From positions 119,789,735-119,853,734 of the forward strand of contig CM060963.1 of NCBI GenBank assembly GCA_030765045.1: 64,000 bases of DNA. Reading direction: 5' to 3'. Both the position numbers and the translations under genes were made by a program. Shown here piece after piece: positions 1 to 10,605 of the stretch. Each line of letters begins with the position of its first letter. Within the stretch, counting starts at the first letter, position 1. The DNA is from Tenodera sinensis (taxonomy: Eukaryota > Arthropoda > Insecta > Mantodea > Mantidae). The notes beneath the pieces are model-generated. The model searched no databases and was not told the origin of the DNA. It worked only from the letters and a program-made list of their open reading frames with translations.

Positions 1-99
1 TTCCACCCAAAAAATCTATGTCGAGATTTCACTGTAAATATATGTTTTGAGACCCCCTGAATCAGGGGAAAAAAAAAAAACAAAAAAAACCACACTTTT

Positions 100-690
100 A
101 GAAAAAGGTCCATGTGTGTGTCTGTGGACAGCATAACTCGAAAACAAAAAGTCGGTTAAAAACCAGAGTTGGTATTTAAGTTTAATGTCTTTCAAGGATG
201 CGACACAAAGATTTTGAAGAAAATAGCCCCACCCTAAACTACCCTTTACATGGAAAATTTTGATTTTCTTGAAAATGGCTCTAACGATTTTGATTAAAAT
301 GTCATATGTTTGGGATATTTTTATGACAAATGAAATGTATATCTTGAATTTTCTGGCTATAGCCCCTGTAGTTGTATTTACTCTGGATGACTTTTGCATA
401 ACTGGTAAACCGTTAGAGATAGACCAAATCATACTATACAAAAAATGTAGATCTTGCTAAAATACACAATTTATGTCTGAATAAATTTTCTTGTAAGGTG
501 AACCATTTCGGAGATATTCCTTGTTATGTGTGTGAGTTTTGGAAAACATAACTTTCGTGAAATGGATCATCATTGTTCATTTTTTTATATGTTAAGCTTG
601 CAAAGAGAATAGAACCTCAAAGCTTTAAAATATTTGACTATCACTCAAAGCCTACTGTATTCTAATATTTCCCTTGCACCTACAAGGAAA
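100..690. repeat. Dispersed diverged repeat, copy 1
   Basis: Non-coding A+T-rich sequence related to two other places in the window. The part at about 100-450 resembles 18430-18760 in the same orientation; both share phrases such as attttgattaaaatg and tttgcataactg. The part at about 500-690 resembles 42610-42780 in inverted orientation; both share ggagatattccttgttat and ctcaaagcctactg. Reading frames here are not conserved between copies, so they are not genes. The element type is unknown. Confidence 0.6.
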
Positions 691-956
691 TAAGCAATAA
701 GATAATTTGTACAAATGTTTATCTCGACTAACACGAAGAAGATATAGGAGTTTGTAAGAATGGTTAGTACAAGAGTAGAGAAAGTCATGTGAGTGCAACA
801 CATCAGATTTTTGGAATTTTTTGTACATCTTTGGTGGAATGTGAATTTGCTCTATAAGGGTTGGATCTGTTGTTCATGGCTGTGATGTTTTATCTGTTTT
901 TGTCTGTCGTATTTTCTGATGAATTTGTTTTGAATCAATTTTTTGTCGCTATTGTC
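691..956. other. No recognised feature
   Basis: A+T-rich sequence between the dispersed repeat and the TTAA site of the piggyBac relic. Nothing recognised. Confidence 0.5.
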
Positions 957-960
957 TTAA

Positions 961-1889
961 CCTCTTGAGCAATGGCCATTTAAAACGTCCGCGAGCCGAG
1001 AACTGCTAGCATTTAAATTGTTAAATGCGCTTCGTATATACACAGCTGTATTTTGTGTAAATATTAAGTTATTTTAATGAAAGAAAAACTGGTATAAAAC
1101 TCGTATTTGCAGTATAAATGTACGTCATCAGCAAAGTTGAGTTGTATTTACAAAACGTTGAAATGGCACAATTTTGTTTCACTGTGGTGAAAAGTCAACT
1201 TTGCTCTGTCGAACGCATTCGGAAAGATACAGTAAAGAAACACCCATTGTATGTGTGGCTTATGCGTCAGCATACTGTGTAATAAAGCACTACTGTATGC
1301 GTGGTCTCTTGAGTCATCAGAATAGAGGCACATTGCAACTTTTGCTTACGCGAGTTTCGTAACCGAGTAGAGTCCGTGTCTTTCTTTGTTGAAATACATA
1401 CGTATTCTTTCCTGCTTGTAGCTGAAGGGAGAAGTGGTATAAAAAGGTGTTTTTGCACCAACTGGATATAACCATATACAATTGTTTGGGGATTTGGACA
1501 GCTCTCTAAACCCACACAGGACAATGACCGACCTTGACTACCGACTATAAATAACTTGCAGCCTAATTGAACAATACCACGTTGGGGGTTGAAAATCCAA
1601 AACCCCTGCACCCCTCAGACTTCAAGGAAAACATTATCCTAAAAGGATACCACCAACAGCAAAGAAGTCCCGCCCATCTCCAAAGTGTTTCGTGTGCCGC
1701 AAGAAGGGAATTTGCGAATGTGGAGATGTACGTACCTTTGTGCGTTTATCCCTGTTTTGAGGTAAATCACTGCAGAACGAACATATTAAGGTAAGCCAAT
1801 AAAGTATATAGACCTTACTAAAATGTTTCATAAAGGGAAAATTATAAATTTTAAATGGACGTGATTTCATGTCGATATCCCTCAAGAGG
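961..1889 (+). mobile_element. Decayed piggyBac-family transposon
   Basis: The segment is bounded by TTAA at 957-960 and 1890-1893, the invariant target duplication of piggyBac elements. The ends form a short inverted repeat: CCTCTTGAG on the left, and the complement of CTCAAGAGG on the right. Inside, 1644-1776 encodes the C-terminal cysteine-rich region of a piggyBac transposase. At about 0.93 kb it is far shorter than an autonomous element (2-3 kb), so most of the catalytic domain is gone. The sequence at 1150-1600 has no clear match and may be decayed coding or foreign sequence. Confidence 0.72.
1644..1776 (+). pseudogene. piggyBac transposase C-terminal cysteine-rich domain, frameshifted
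   Basis: One frame reads RIPPTAKKSRPSPKC followed by FVCRKKGICECG. The downstream half of the domain continues in another frame as VPLCVYPCFE. Both blocks match the zinc-binding tail of piggyBac transposases (paired CxxC, then PLCxxPCF). A frameshift lies near 1715-1735. The domain normally helps bind the transposon end. It sits near the right TTAA, as expected for the 3' end of the gene. Non-functional relic. Confidence 0.7.
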
Positions 1890-1986
1890 TTAATGTTCTT
1901 TTTTTAAATTCATGTCAGCAGTATGCTTACTAACATGTGTGTTAGACTGTGGAATATTAGCATGTTGATGTGGCTCTAGGTTGAGT

Positions 1987-2022
1987 TTTTTTTTTGTTTT
2001 TTTTTTTTTTTTTTTTTTTTTA
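1987..2022 (+). repeat. Poly(T) tract
   Basis: A T-rich run interrupted by a single G lies immediately downstream, on the minus strand, of the Penelope RT relic. Read on the minus strand it is A-rich and could be a poly(A)-like tail or a slippage tract. Confidence 0.8.
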
Positions 2023-2282
2023 ATGTACCTGTGTGTATGAGAGGGTTGTCTGTAAATGCCAAATTCTACTATTTTGTTGTTGAGCCTCTGATTTTCAGGT
2101 CCAGAAATTGTAGCCAACTTTCTTTTTGTTTCCAAAGTGAATTTCACAGCTGGATAGTCTATAGGTTGAGTAGTTTCAGCGCATCTTCTGAAAGTTCTTT
2201 TTGGTATGATGGCAAAGCAGTCATCCACATATCTCATCCAAATTTTGAATACGTGTGGGAAGGCTTTGGTAATAATATTCAA
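2023..2282 (-). pseudogene. Penelope-like RT fragment
   Basis: The minus strand encodes WMRYVDDCFAII, the catalytic YVDD of reverse transcriptase, and then FGIYRQPSHTHRYI. This corresponds to the KVYRKPTHTDRYL motif in the intact Penelope ORFs at 22.4-27.8 kb. Order and spacing match the palm-thumb transition. The fragment lacks fingers and endonuclease, and its C-terminal side runs into the poly(T) tract. It is too diverged to be a recent copy of the 22-28 kb family. Confidence 0.72.
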
Positions 2283-2423
2283 ACTTTATTGTGGACGGAC
2301 AACAGATACGAGAGGGAATGTTTAACACACATAACAGTCACATTTGGGCACAGGAAAACCCTATAACCTATTAGAGTTACAAATTATCATTGCTGGTTTG
2401 CAGTGAACATTTAGGCTGGTATT

Positions 2424-2900
2424 GTGAATGACACACTCATAGGGCCCCATTCAGCTCCTCCATGTTTGAGGGGGCATATTTACCTACAGTTTTTACAACA
2501 TGCTTTTCCAGAACTTCTGGAAGATATTCCTTCAGAAATATACCAGTTAATGTGGTTCCAAGGGATGGGACACCTGCAAATTATTCCAGTAATGTATGGG
2601 ATTTTCTAAGTGTAATGTATCCTGATTGCTGGATCAGTAAAGGAGCACCAATAATATAGCCACTCCATTCTTCAGATCTAACCCCTTAGGAATTTTTCCT
2701 TTTGGGAATGTGTTCAAACTGTTGTGTATGAGACGCCAATTTAACAGTGAAGAGGACCTAATGACCAAGTTCTTTGTAGCATTTGATGCTATTCGTGATT
2801 TACCAGGTATTCTTTATTGCAATCATTACTCTGATGCCATGAACTATGCTCTGAAGTCCAATGTTGGCATTTTGAACATCATTTATAAACACTTAAGCAC
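2424..2900 (+). pseudogene. DUF4817-type (IS630/Tc1-like) transposase, C-terminal relic
   Basis: Frames at 2424-2606 and 2710-2955 encode GPHSAPPCLRGHIYLQFLQ and, after frame changes, FNSEEDLMTKFFVAFDAIRD followed by LPGIL. These match the end of the DDE domain in the transposase family that carries an N-terminal DUF4817 helix-turn-helix, common in insect genomes. The usual SPDLNP segment is broken by stops near 2660-2710. The N-terminal half is missing. The relic abuts a SINE at 2908. Confidence 0.65.
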
Positions 2901-2907
2901 TCTTTGG

Positions 2908-3231
2908 GAGGTAGAACTGGAACTGAAAAAACTCGATGCTACAGCTGGGATTTGAACCACAGACCCTCTGCTTACCAGACGGATGCTCCAACCATCAAGC
3001 TACTGTGACAACCTGCCAGAATGACATTGAATTCTCCAACCAGTTCGTATTTTTCCCAGTACACCACAAAGGCAGTCTCACATCAGAGACAATTACCCCA
3101 ATGATGACTTACTATTGTAAGTACTTTATGTCCCAGGGTTAAATAACCTTCAGATGGTAATTATTGTTTATTTATGCTAACAAACTTATTATTGGTGTTT
3201 TTAAACACACAAGCTGTGTGTGGGCAAAATA
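2908..3231 (-). mobile_element. tRNA-derived SINE (family S1), minus copy of a fold-back pair
   Basis: The sequence matches the unit tandemly repeated at 60.5-62.4 kb. A 73-nt tRNA-like head lies at 2937-3009, with B box ggatttgaacc read in complement and a 7-bp acceptor stem. Flanking S1 modules follow, including the small hairpins ttgttggc and cacacacaag. It breaks at about 3228, where an oppositely oriented copy begins. Confidence 0.82.
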
Positions 3232-3450
3232 CGAACTGGTTGGCAAATTCAATGTCATTCTGGCAGGTTGTCACAGTCGCTTGATGTTTGGAGCACCCGC
3301 CTGGTAAGCGGAGGGTCTGTGGTTCGAATCCCAGCTGTGATATTGAGATTTTCAGTTCCAGTTCTACCTCTCAAACATTGCCCACACACTGCTTGTGTGT
3401 TTAAAAACACCAACAGTAAGCTTGTTGGCATAAATAAATAATAATTAATC
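3228..3450 (+). mobile_element. tRNA-derived SINE (family S1), plus copy of the fold-back pair
   Basis: The tRNA-like head is at 3270-3342, with B box ggttcgaatcc. Anticodon loop ctggtaa would read GGT, a Thr-type loop. It is followed by the S1 body and the aaataaataataatt tail. It faces the minus copy ending at 3231, so the transcript could fold back over about 200 bp. Confidence 0.82.
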
Positions 3451-3451
3451 T

Positions 3452-4169
3452 TGCACTCATTCAATTCTTGTTTTATTCTTATTTAATGTTTGAAGCCATT
3501 TAATGGTGGAGAAAATTTTGCACAATGGTACCATTTACATATATTATTGTAGATACATTGTAGATCGGTTAAAAGACTTAACCTACTTCAGAGACATGGA
3601 TTTAGTGGCAGTAGTTAAAAATCAAGATTTAAGAGTTTTGTATTATTGTATTTATTTCAAAATTCTGCTAATACTTTATAGTAAAAATGCGTAGCGATCT
3701 GTTTGGCAGAATTTCAACTAATCCGACAGTATTTCAAAAACTTTAATGCCCTCTAGCTCAATAACAAGTCCTTTCCAGACATACATTCCCAATAAGAAAA
3801 TACTTGATTATAACTCCTGAATCATGCCTTAACCCTTCCCTAGCGGACGTGTTTTATGGCTCTGAGCGGAAGGAAATTTTGCTAAAGTATGAAACATTAT
3901 TAAATACAGTTAAAACTATATAAAAATGCTCAAATGTACTAAAACACATAGTATACCTTGCTTTTTGTTAAATTGGATCGTAATTGTCCTCCAGGAGTGA
4001 AGTTTTGTTAATCCGCATAAAAATGTTACAAAAACGGCATAAGTAGCACTTCTCCATCTTCTACAGCGTAGTTTGTATATATAGGTATTCACAAATAAAC
4101 CAGCAGTGCTTCAGGAACTAAATAGTATCACATCTTATATATTTAAATGAGCAATTCTTGTATATATAT
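3452..4169. other. No recognised gene; possible piggyBac-like end
   Basis: A+T-rich sequence with no conserved frame. At about 3830 the string ttaacccttccctagcgg resembles a piggyBac terminus (TTAA followed by CCCT), but I found no partner end or transposase next to it. From about 4140 the sequence resembles the repeat field that resumes at 5113. Confidence 0.4.
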
Positions 4170-4532
4170 TAGAGGCCTGCACGGGCCGACATTCTTAGGT
4201 TCGGCCCGGCCCGGCCCGAAATCAGCCAAACCCAAGCCCGAGAAGAGGTTATAGTGTCATGGCCGGAGCCCGGCCCGGCCCGATTATTTAAATTTATTAT
4301 GACATTATTATTGTTGTTGTTGTTATTATTACTATTACTTGAAACCTTTCAGCAGAATAATCATATAGAATTCCTAGTAAAGGAATGCTGTGATAATTGT
4401 GCTATTCCCGGAAAAATATATAATACATTATTTTGTATCTCTTAATTTTCAGCCCAGGCCCGGCCCGGCCCGAGCCCGACAAGCATTTTTCAACTTAGGC
4501 CTGAACCCGGCCCGAGCCCGTGTAGATCTCTA
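4170..4532. mobile_element. hAT-like MITE with GGCCCGGCCC subterminal repeats
   Basis: The ends are TAGAGGCCTGCACGGGC on the left and the complement GCCCGTGTAGATCTCTA on the right, an imperfect terminal inverted repeat. Each end is followed inward by GGCCCGGCCC blocks that stand out from the A+T-rich surroundings. Flanks give an 8-bp duplication atatatat (4162-4169 and 4533-4540), the hAT length, although this target is low-complexity. The centre is A+T-rich with GTT/ATT runs and encodes nothing. Non-autonomous. Confidence 0.7.
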
Positions 4533-4557
4533 ATATATATACATATATTTATTCCGC

Positions 4558-5099
4558 TGACTCAGGGGTCTCCATCTAGGGGATATGTGAATAGCGACCA
4601 CAAGGTACCCAAGCTGAGCAGAACATTACTTCCACTTACTGGTGTTTTGCTCCTCACTGTAACTTTTCTATCTGACCTTACCTTGGTCATCTCTTGTTTC
4701 TCTTCCGACCCCGATGCTATTAGGGTTTCCGAGGGCTAGGGTCTTTATTTTTCCAACCTCTCCATTTCTCTCTAAAATCTTAACCCCTAACATGCTGACC
4801 TGTCATGGCATGTAATACGTTCTCTGATTGGTGATCAGAGGATATGGTCGGTGAATTTATTTTGATAACTCTTCCGGTCAGGTCAGTGAGACCCGTAAAC
4901 CAACAACAGGTGTGGTCCTCCAGACATTCTGGAGGTTGTGAGAGAGCGATGTGACCGCCAAAATATAAAAATATGGTGCTCTCTAAAAAGCGGTTACTAT
5001 TACTACTATTGCTCTCTTCAATATCATCAGTGAAAAATATTGGAGAGCAAGAGGATTAATGACTTCATTGTCAGAAATCCAGCATTAGCTAACAACAAC
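4558..5099 (+). mobile_element. Short retroelement with LINE-like 3' tail (RIME/SINE-type), copy 1
   Basis: The element is 542 bp between 13-bp direct repeats atatttattccgc at 4545-4557 and 5100-5112. Its last 65 or so bases, from gtgaaaaatattggagagc to ctaacaacaac, are nearly identical to the 3' end of the I-like LINE at 47228-47297. The first 480 bases are unrelated to that LINE fragment. It therefore uses the LINE's 3' recognition tail. The head could be the LINE 5' region (internally deleted derivative) or an independent SINE head; no convincing tRNA boxes were seen. A second copy is at 42805-45102. Confidence 0.78.
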
Positions 5100-5112
5100 A
5101 TATTTATTCCGC

Positions 5113-7800
5113 GCAACTTGGAAACGGCTCTTAACGATTTTGATCAAATTCTGTATTCAGATAGAGTTTTGCCTTTTAAGTTCATCTATATAGGTGTAAT
5201 TCCCGAAAAAAACGCGATTTTACATAAAAAATAACATTTTTTTATTCCCGCTTCTACAGTGCAATTCTTGTATATATATTCCCCGTATTTCAGAAACGAC
5301 TCTAAAGATTTGGTTAAATTTTTGTATACATGCATATTACATTCAGTGTTTTCTCTACTCACTTTTGGGTAACACATTCACATCTCTTTCTCTACTCAGT
5401 CTTCTAAAAACAATTTTCCATAAAAAAACATTATTTTGCACCAAAAACATTTTATCCCCACTTTTAAAATAAGTCATACTATGTTCTGTATGTTTGAAAC
5501 AGAAGTGTTATTACATTCACACTGTTTTCTCCTCTCACTTTTAGGTAACACATTCACATCTCTTTCTCTACTCACTCTTCTGTAAACAATTTTCCATAAA
5601 AAGTGTGATTTTGCACAGAAAAACACTTTTATCCCCACTTTTAAAATAAGTCAAACCATGTTCTGTATGTTTGAAACAGAAGTGCTATTACATTCATGCT
5701 GTTTTCTCCTCTCACTATTAGGTGATATATTCATCTCTCTTTCTCTACTCACTCTTTTACAAATAAGTCATGCAATTTTCTGTATGTTTGAAATAGAGAT
5801 GTTGCATATTACTTTCACATAGGTTTCTCTACTCACTTTTAGGTGGCACATTTACATCTCTTTCTCTACTCAGTCTTCTAAAAACAATTTTCCATAAAAA
5901 AACATGATTTTGCACCAAAAACATTTTATCCCCACTTTTAAAATAAGTCATACCATGTTCTGTATGTTTGAAACAGAAGTGCTATTACATTCACACTGTA
6001 TTCTCCTCTCACTTTTAGGTAACACATTCACATCTCTTTCTCTACTCACTCTTCTGTAAACAATTTTCCATAAAAAGTGTGATTTTGCACCGAAAAACAC
6101 TTTTATCCCCACTTTTAAAATTAGTCATACCATGTTCTGTATGTTTTAAATAGAAATGCTATTACATTCACACTGTTTTCTCCTCTCACTATTAGGTAAC
6201 ACATTCACATCTCTTTCTTTACTCACTCTTCTACAAATAAGTCATGCAATTTTCTGTATGTTTGAAATAGAGATGTTGCATATTACTTTCACACCGTTTT
6301 CTCTACTCACATTTAGGTGGCACATTCACATCTCTTTCTCTACTCACCCTTCTATAAACAGTTTTCCATAAAAAACGTGATTTTGCACCAATAAAACACT
6401 TTTATCCCCCCTTTTAAAATTAGTCATCATGCCATGTTCTGTATATTTTAAATAGAAATGCTATTACATTCACACTATTTTCTCCTTTCACTATTAGGTA
6501 TCACGTTCACATCTCTTTCTATACTCTTCTATAAAGAAATCATGCAATTTTCTGTATGTTTGAAATAGAAATGCCACATATTATATTCATACTGTTTTCT
6601 CTACTCACTCTTAGGTAACACATTCACATCTCTCTCTACTCACTCTTCTACAAATAAGTCATACAATTTCGTGCATGTTTGAAATAGAAATGCTACGTAT
6701 TACATTCATACTGTTTTCTCTACTTGCTTTTGGGTAACACACTCATAACTGTTTCTCTACTTACTCTTCTAGAAATAAGTCATACAATTTTGTGCATGTT
6801 TGATATAGAAATGCTGTACCTATGTGACATTCACAGTGTTTACTCTACTCACTTTTAGGTAACACCTTCACATGTCTTTCTCCACTCACTCTTCTACAAA
6901 CAATTCATATCATCTATACAACTTGAATGTTTGTATATATCTAACTGTTAATCTCGAAAACTGCTTAACCGATCACTGCAAAATTCGGCACGTATATGTA
7001 TTTTTTTCATTGAGAGTTTTTATGGTAACAATTTTACTACACAATATATTACTTTCAAATGGTTTTATACTCACTTTTCTTTTACATAGCGCATTCATGT
7101 ATCCTCTGTTTGCCCTTCAACATACAATTCATATAATATTCTAGGACTGAAATATAAATGCAGCGTATTACATTCACACGATTTCCTCTACTAATTCTTC
7201 CTTTACGAGACCAATCAGTCTTCTTTCGCTCTTCAACATATAATTCATACAATTTGCTATATGTTTGAAACAGATACAACGTATTACATCCATACTACTT
7301 TCTCTACTCACTTTTGTTTTACGTAACAATTCACATGTTATTCCCTATGGTTTATCAACTTCATACATACCAAGGCCTATACATATCTTATGTTGAAGAG
7401 TGATTAAATTCCAAAACAGGTTGACCGATCGCCATGAAAAGTGACATATCTAATTTTTTTCATGGCAAAGGTTTTTATGCAATCCATTTTACCACGCAAT
7501 GTATTATGGTCACATGGTTTTCTCTACTCCCTTTTCTTTTACTTAACATACTACTCCTTCATCTGCAAACAATCCATACATTTTTCCATACACTTGAAAT
7601 ATAAGTGCAATGTATAACATTCAGACGGTTTTTCTACTCATTTTTCTTTAGTAAGTCACAATCACATTTCTTTCACTACTCCCGCTTCGACGAACAATTA
7701 AAACAATTCATACACTTTTCTATATGTTTGAAACATAAATGCGTAGTACATTCACATGGCTTTATCAGCCACCTTTTCTTTCTGTAGTATTTGATATTCT
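5113..7800. repeat. Diverged tandem-repeat field
   Basis: The motif ttctgtatgtttgaaacagaagtg recurs at about 5481, 5660, 5780, 5958, 6134, 6250, 6437, 6549, 6667 and 6786, and more weakly to about 7710. It alternates with tctctttctctactcac, ggtaacacattcacatc and caattttccataaaaa. Spacing is about 110-185 bp, so units come in long and short forms. Flanks at 5113-5300 have aacgattttgatcaaa phrases. Two elements (4170-4532, 4558-5099) are inserted near its left edge. Open frames inside are fortuitous. Confidence 0.75.
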
Positions 7801-7880
7801 TCAACATTGCTTTTGCTTAGTGTCGCTCCGGTGTTTTAATAAAAAATAAAGAAATAGCTAAAAAAGTAAAGTAATAACAA

Positions 7881-8250
7881 TTGGTGTCCGGAGTGCGAAG
7901 AAAAGCACGATATGGAAAAGTTGATGAAACAAATGTTAGCCAAGATGGACATAATGGGAAATGAAATTAATTCCGGATGCGGCAGAGGAAACATATGAAA
8001 ACTGGATTGGAAAAATGTAAACTACGGAATAGAAAATATGGGAACAAAAATGGAAGGCAAATTGAAAATGTAAACTCCGAAACGGAAAAGATGAAGACGG
8101 GAATTCCAATATGAAGACAGGTCTATCGAAGAATACTAACGAGCGACTGGCCGGGGTTAAGGAAGCCATGGAAGAACTCAATGGAAGTATGAAGGACCTT
8201 GGCCAACGTGTTAACGTCCTGGAGTCAATCACAGCAGCAAAGAACTGAAC
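7881..8250 (+). pseudogene. Possible gag N-terminal relic with coiled coil
   Basis: A leader ttggtgtccggagtg, resembling a primer-binding region, is followed by an ATG at 7912 and a short frame MEKLMKQMLAKMD. Further on another frame reads LAGVKEAMEELNGSMKDLGQ, an amphipathic coiled-coil-like stretch. The coding is broken by several stops and frame changes. Such leaders and coiled coils occur in LTR-element gag genes, but no LTRs were found, so the assignment is tentative. Confidence 0.35.
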
Positions 8251-8519
8251 TCCATAATGGAACAAATGCTCGACGAAAACCTCAAACTGGGTGGATATCT
8301 ATGGGGGAGGCCTGCTTTCAGCAGTACACGTTTTACAGCTGAAATGATGGTGTTTATGCAATATTTTTATGTATTTCTATATCTCTTGTATCTCGGACAT
8401 TACTCTTAACAATTGCGACAAGTAGTTTTATTTAGTTAACGTTTTGCCTTTCAGGTTTGTCTAAATAAGTATCTTCTCCCACAAAAAATAAGATTTCACA
8501 AAAACAGAGGCGAAAAACG

Positions 8520-8534
8520 CCGAGCGAAGCTCGG
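8520..8534 (+). other. GC-rich hairpin, possible Helitron-type 3' end
   Basis: CCGAGC-GAA-GCTCGG is a perfect 6-bp stem in A+T-rich sequence, followed by TCACCCAGGTACT. Helitrons end with a GC hairpin about 10 nt before CTRR. The spacing fits but the terminal CTRR is not clean. If real, the 5.1-8.5 kb tandem-repeat field may be a non-autonomous Helitron-like element. Confidence 0.35.
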
Positions 8535-8549
8535 TCACCCAGGTACTGA

Positions 8550-8983
8550 TATTTAATAGTTCCATTTGTAATAATAACGGTAATGATAACAAATTCTAAA
8601 AGTTTTGATAGAAATGTGCAGTTACACTTAGCTAGGGCAGGGTATCTAAAATGTGCATATGATTTTCATAGCGACTTGTTTATCTCAATACTATTGAGAT
8701 AATACTATCTCAGTGCTTTTATATCGGCAATTTCTGGGAGATTCTAAGAAGCAATCCTGGCTTTTTTCGTTGGTGGTGTCGCCTGTTGTTGTTTTTTTTT
8801 TTTATGTTTCCCTGAGTACATGTCTTCTCAGTAATTATTTCCATAATTTTGTCATAAAAAATAGGCCGAAAAATTCTGCTGGAAGTGTATTCTCATCAAA
8901 ATGAGAAGGAAGTATTGGTCCCTGCTGGATATTGTGCACTGGGACACTAGATGTAGGGCCAGGGTCAAAATTACTCACCTTTT
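8550..8983. other. No recognised feature
   Basis: A+T-rich sequence with a T homopolymer near 8790-8805. No conserved frame or repeat seen. Confidence 0.5.
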
Positions 8984-9166
8984 TCAGCTAGGTGTATAGC
9001 TGTCTGCAGCGTCACTTATGTCACTCTCGCTCTCACTTGTACTTAGACACGAATTCTCGCATATATCACTCTCGTCATTAGTGAGCACAAAATTCGATAA
9101 CTCACTATCACTTTTGTTCAACAATTCTACAATTTCTTGCTCCGTCAACCCTAACTTTCCTGACAT
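8984..9166 (-). pseudogene. piggyBac-like transposase N-terminal fragment
   Basis: The 60-codon frame starts MSGKLGLTEQEIVELLN and continues with an acidic Ser/Asp/Glu-rich stretch. This is the usual start of piggyBac transposases (GLTxxEIxxLL then an acidic linker). It ends at a stop after AADSYTPS, with no downstream catalytic domain at 8.0-8.98 kb. It is an isolated 5' fragment on the minus strand. It may relate to the piggyBac-like end at 19.7-19.97 kb, because similar TATAAATAAAA repeats lie upstream of it. Confidence 0.5.
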
Positions 9167-9359
9167 TCTGTCAAAAAAACGAAAAAAATCTCTCGCTTAC
9201 TGGATGCAATCACCGCACTGTTTAATCCTACACTACTGAAAACTACAACAGAAATTATTAAATATGGAAAATCGGTGATGAACTGACCACAAACATCTGA
9301 AAGAACATTTCCTGCCATCTATTGGCAGTATATATGAATTATTTGAGCGAGAGGAGCCG

Positions 9360-9475
9360 ATCACAATGGGTGGTATAAATAAAAACTAGCTAGTGCTTGT
9401 GAGCTGAAGCTGGTAGGCAAGTTGAAAATAAGCAAAAGGTTGTGATTTGGTATAAATAAAAACTTCCCCTCTTCC
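9360..9475 (+). repeat. GGTATAAATAAAAAC motif pair
   Basis: The motif ggtataaataaaaac occurs at about 9371 and 9457 within gctagtgcttgtgagc-type sequence. The same motif appears in inverted orientation at 19.77-19.92 kb next to a piggyBac-like terminus. They look like subterminal repeats of one transposon family. No TTAA-bounded end was found here. Confidence 0.45.
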
Positions 9476-9499
9476 GCCAGCTCTTGCTTTCAACACAAA

Positions 9500-10158
9500 G
9501 CTTTAGCTCTGTGACCTCCAACACGCAAAGTAACCAAACACACCTTTTTCATGTCTGGAGGGGATTTAAATATTTGCTGCATTTAAATATCCATATACTT
9601 ACTCATGTTAAACCTGATAGAGATACTGATTTTAGAGAACGAAAAAGTAAGTAAAGATTTGGCAATTAAATAGAAATTAAGATTCGCCTGGCATTCCACC
9701 AATAACGTTCATACACTTTCTAAATTCCATCAGTGATTTTCTTAATTTTATAGTATTGAGAACTTGTATCAACTGATATATGGAAGTATATAATTTGTAC
9801 TCATGCGTTTGCACCGTTATACTTGGTGCTGTTTTTATAATTATGTAGGGTGGTGATGATGAGCTTTAGACTCTTTTGTTATCTCGGGTTGTGGTACTGG
9901 ATGGAATGAACACACACTCAGGGTTAACTTTAGTGAAATATTTTATTCGCACCTTCTTGTTCACAGTATTTAAATCGTATTACAGTAGTAAGTCTTTTAT
10001 TTCAGTGGATCGACTTACCTAGCATCGCCGAGATTTAATGTCTGAAAATTTAGCAATATTTCACTAAATGTGTTTTCTATCACTTTACACTTTGTCTATT
10101 TTACATCCTTTCATTTAATTGCACACTTCGTATTAACTAACTTATTAAAGTTAGCTAA
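9500..10158. other. Left flank of Gypsy-A copy 1
   Basis: A+T-rich sequence with no conserved frame. It could include an extra part of the 3' LTR that is missing from the 5' LTR, because the LTR match starts abruptly at 10157. Confidence 0.4.
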
Positions 10159-10605
10159 TGTTTCACTTATTTTACACAAATTAACAGTCTTTAAACACTT
10201 AGTAAATTTACTTTCACTATTTTATGACGTGCACACATAAAAATGCGTCCATCTACACCAAAGATAAGCACTAAAAACTAGACAATTGGTGCCGCATTAC
10301 ACTTCTTTTTGTGTACATCCGCGTATGCGTTCATAAAATAGTTCCCGCATTGTTAGGGAAGCGCTCCTTAGCCATTCCCCCTTCGCTTCCAATATTGAAC
10401 ACAATTCTTTTATTTATACATATATATTAAAATTAAATATGGAAATACTTACGTCTTTAAACAAACTTAATTGTTTGTAACAATGAACATTAGTAACACG
10501 TTTTCGTCATTTAACCAATTCATACCAACACCAAAAACAAATTACACTCTTAACAAATATTCACATAAACGATTTTCTTTTGGGTTCTTGCAATATCCTG
10601 TCTCA
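10159..10605 (-). repeat. Gypsy-A copy 1, 3' LTR
   Basis: It aligns with 17387-17842 over its whole length, with shared phrases such as aattggtgccgcattacac and gttcccgcattgttaggg. Small indels and about 5% substitutions indicate an old insertion. Confidence 0.85.

Noticed and set aside
4162..4540. Strong proof of an hAT target duplication
   Set aside because: The atatatat duplication lies in an AT dinucleotide run and could match by chance; kept only as weak support.
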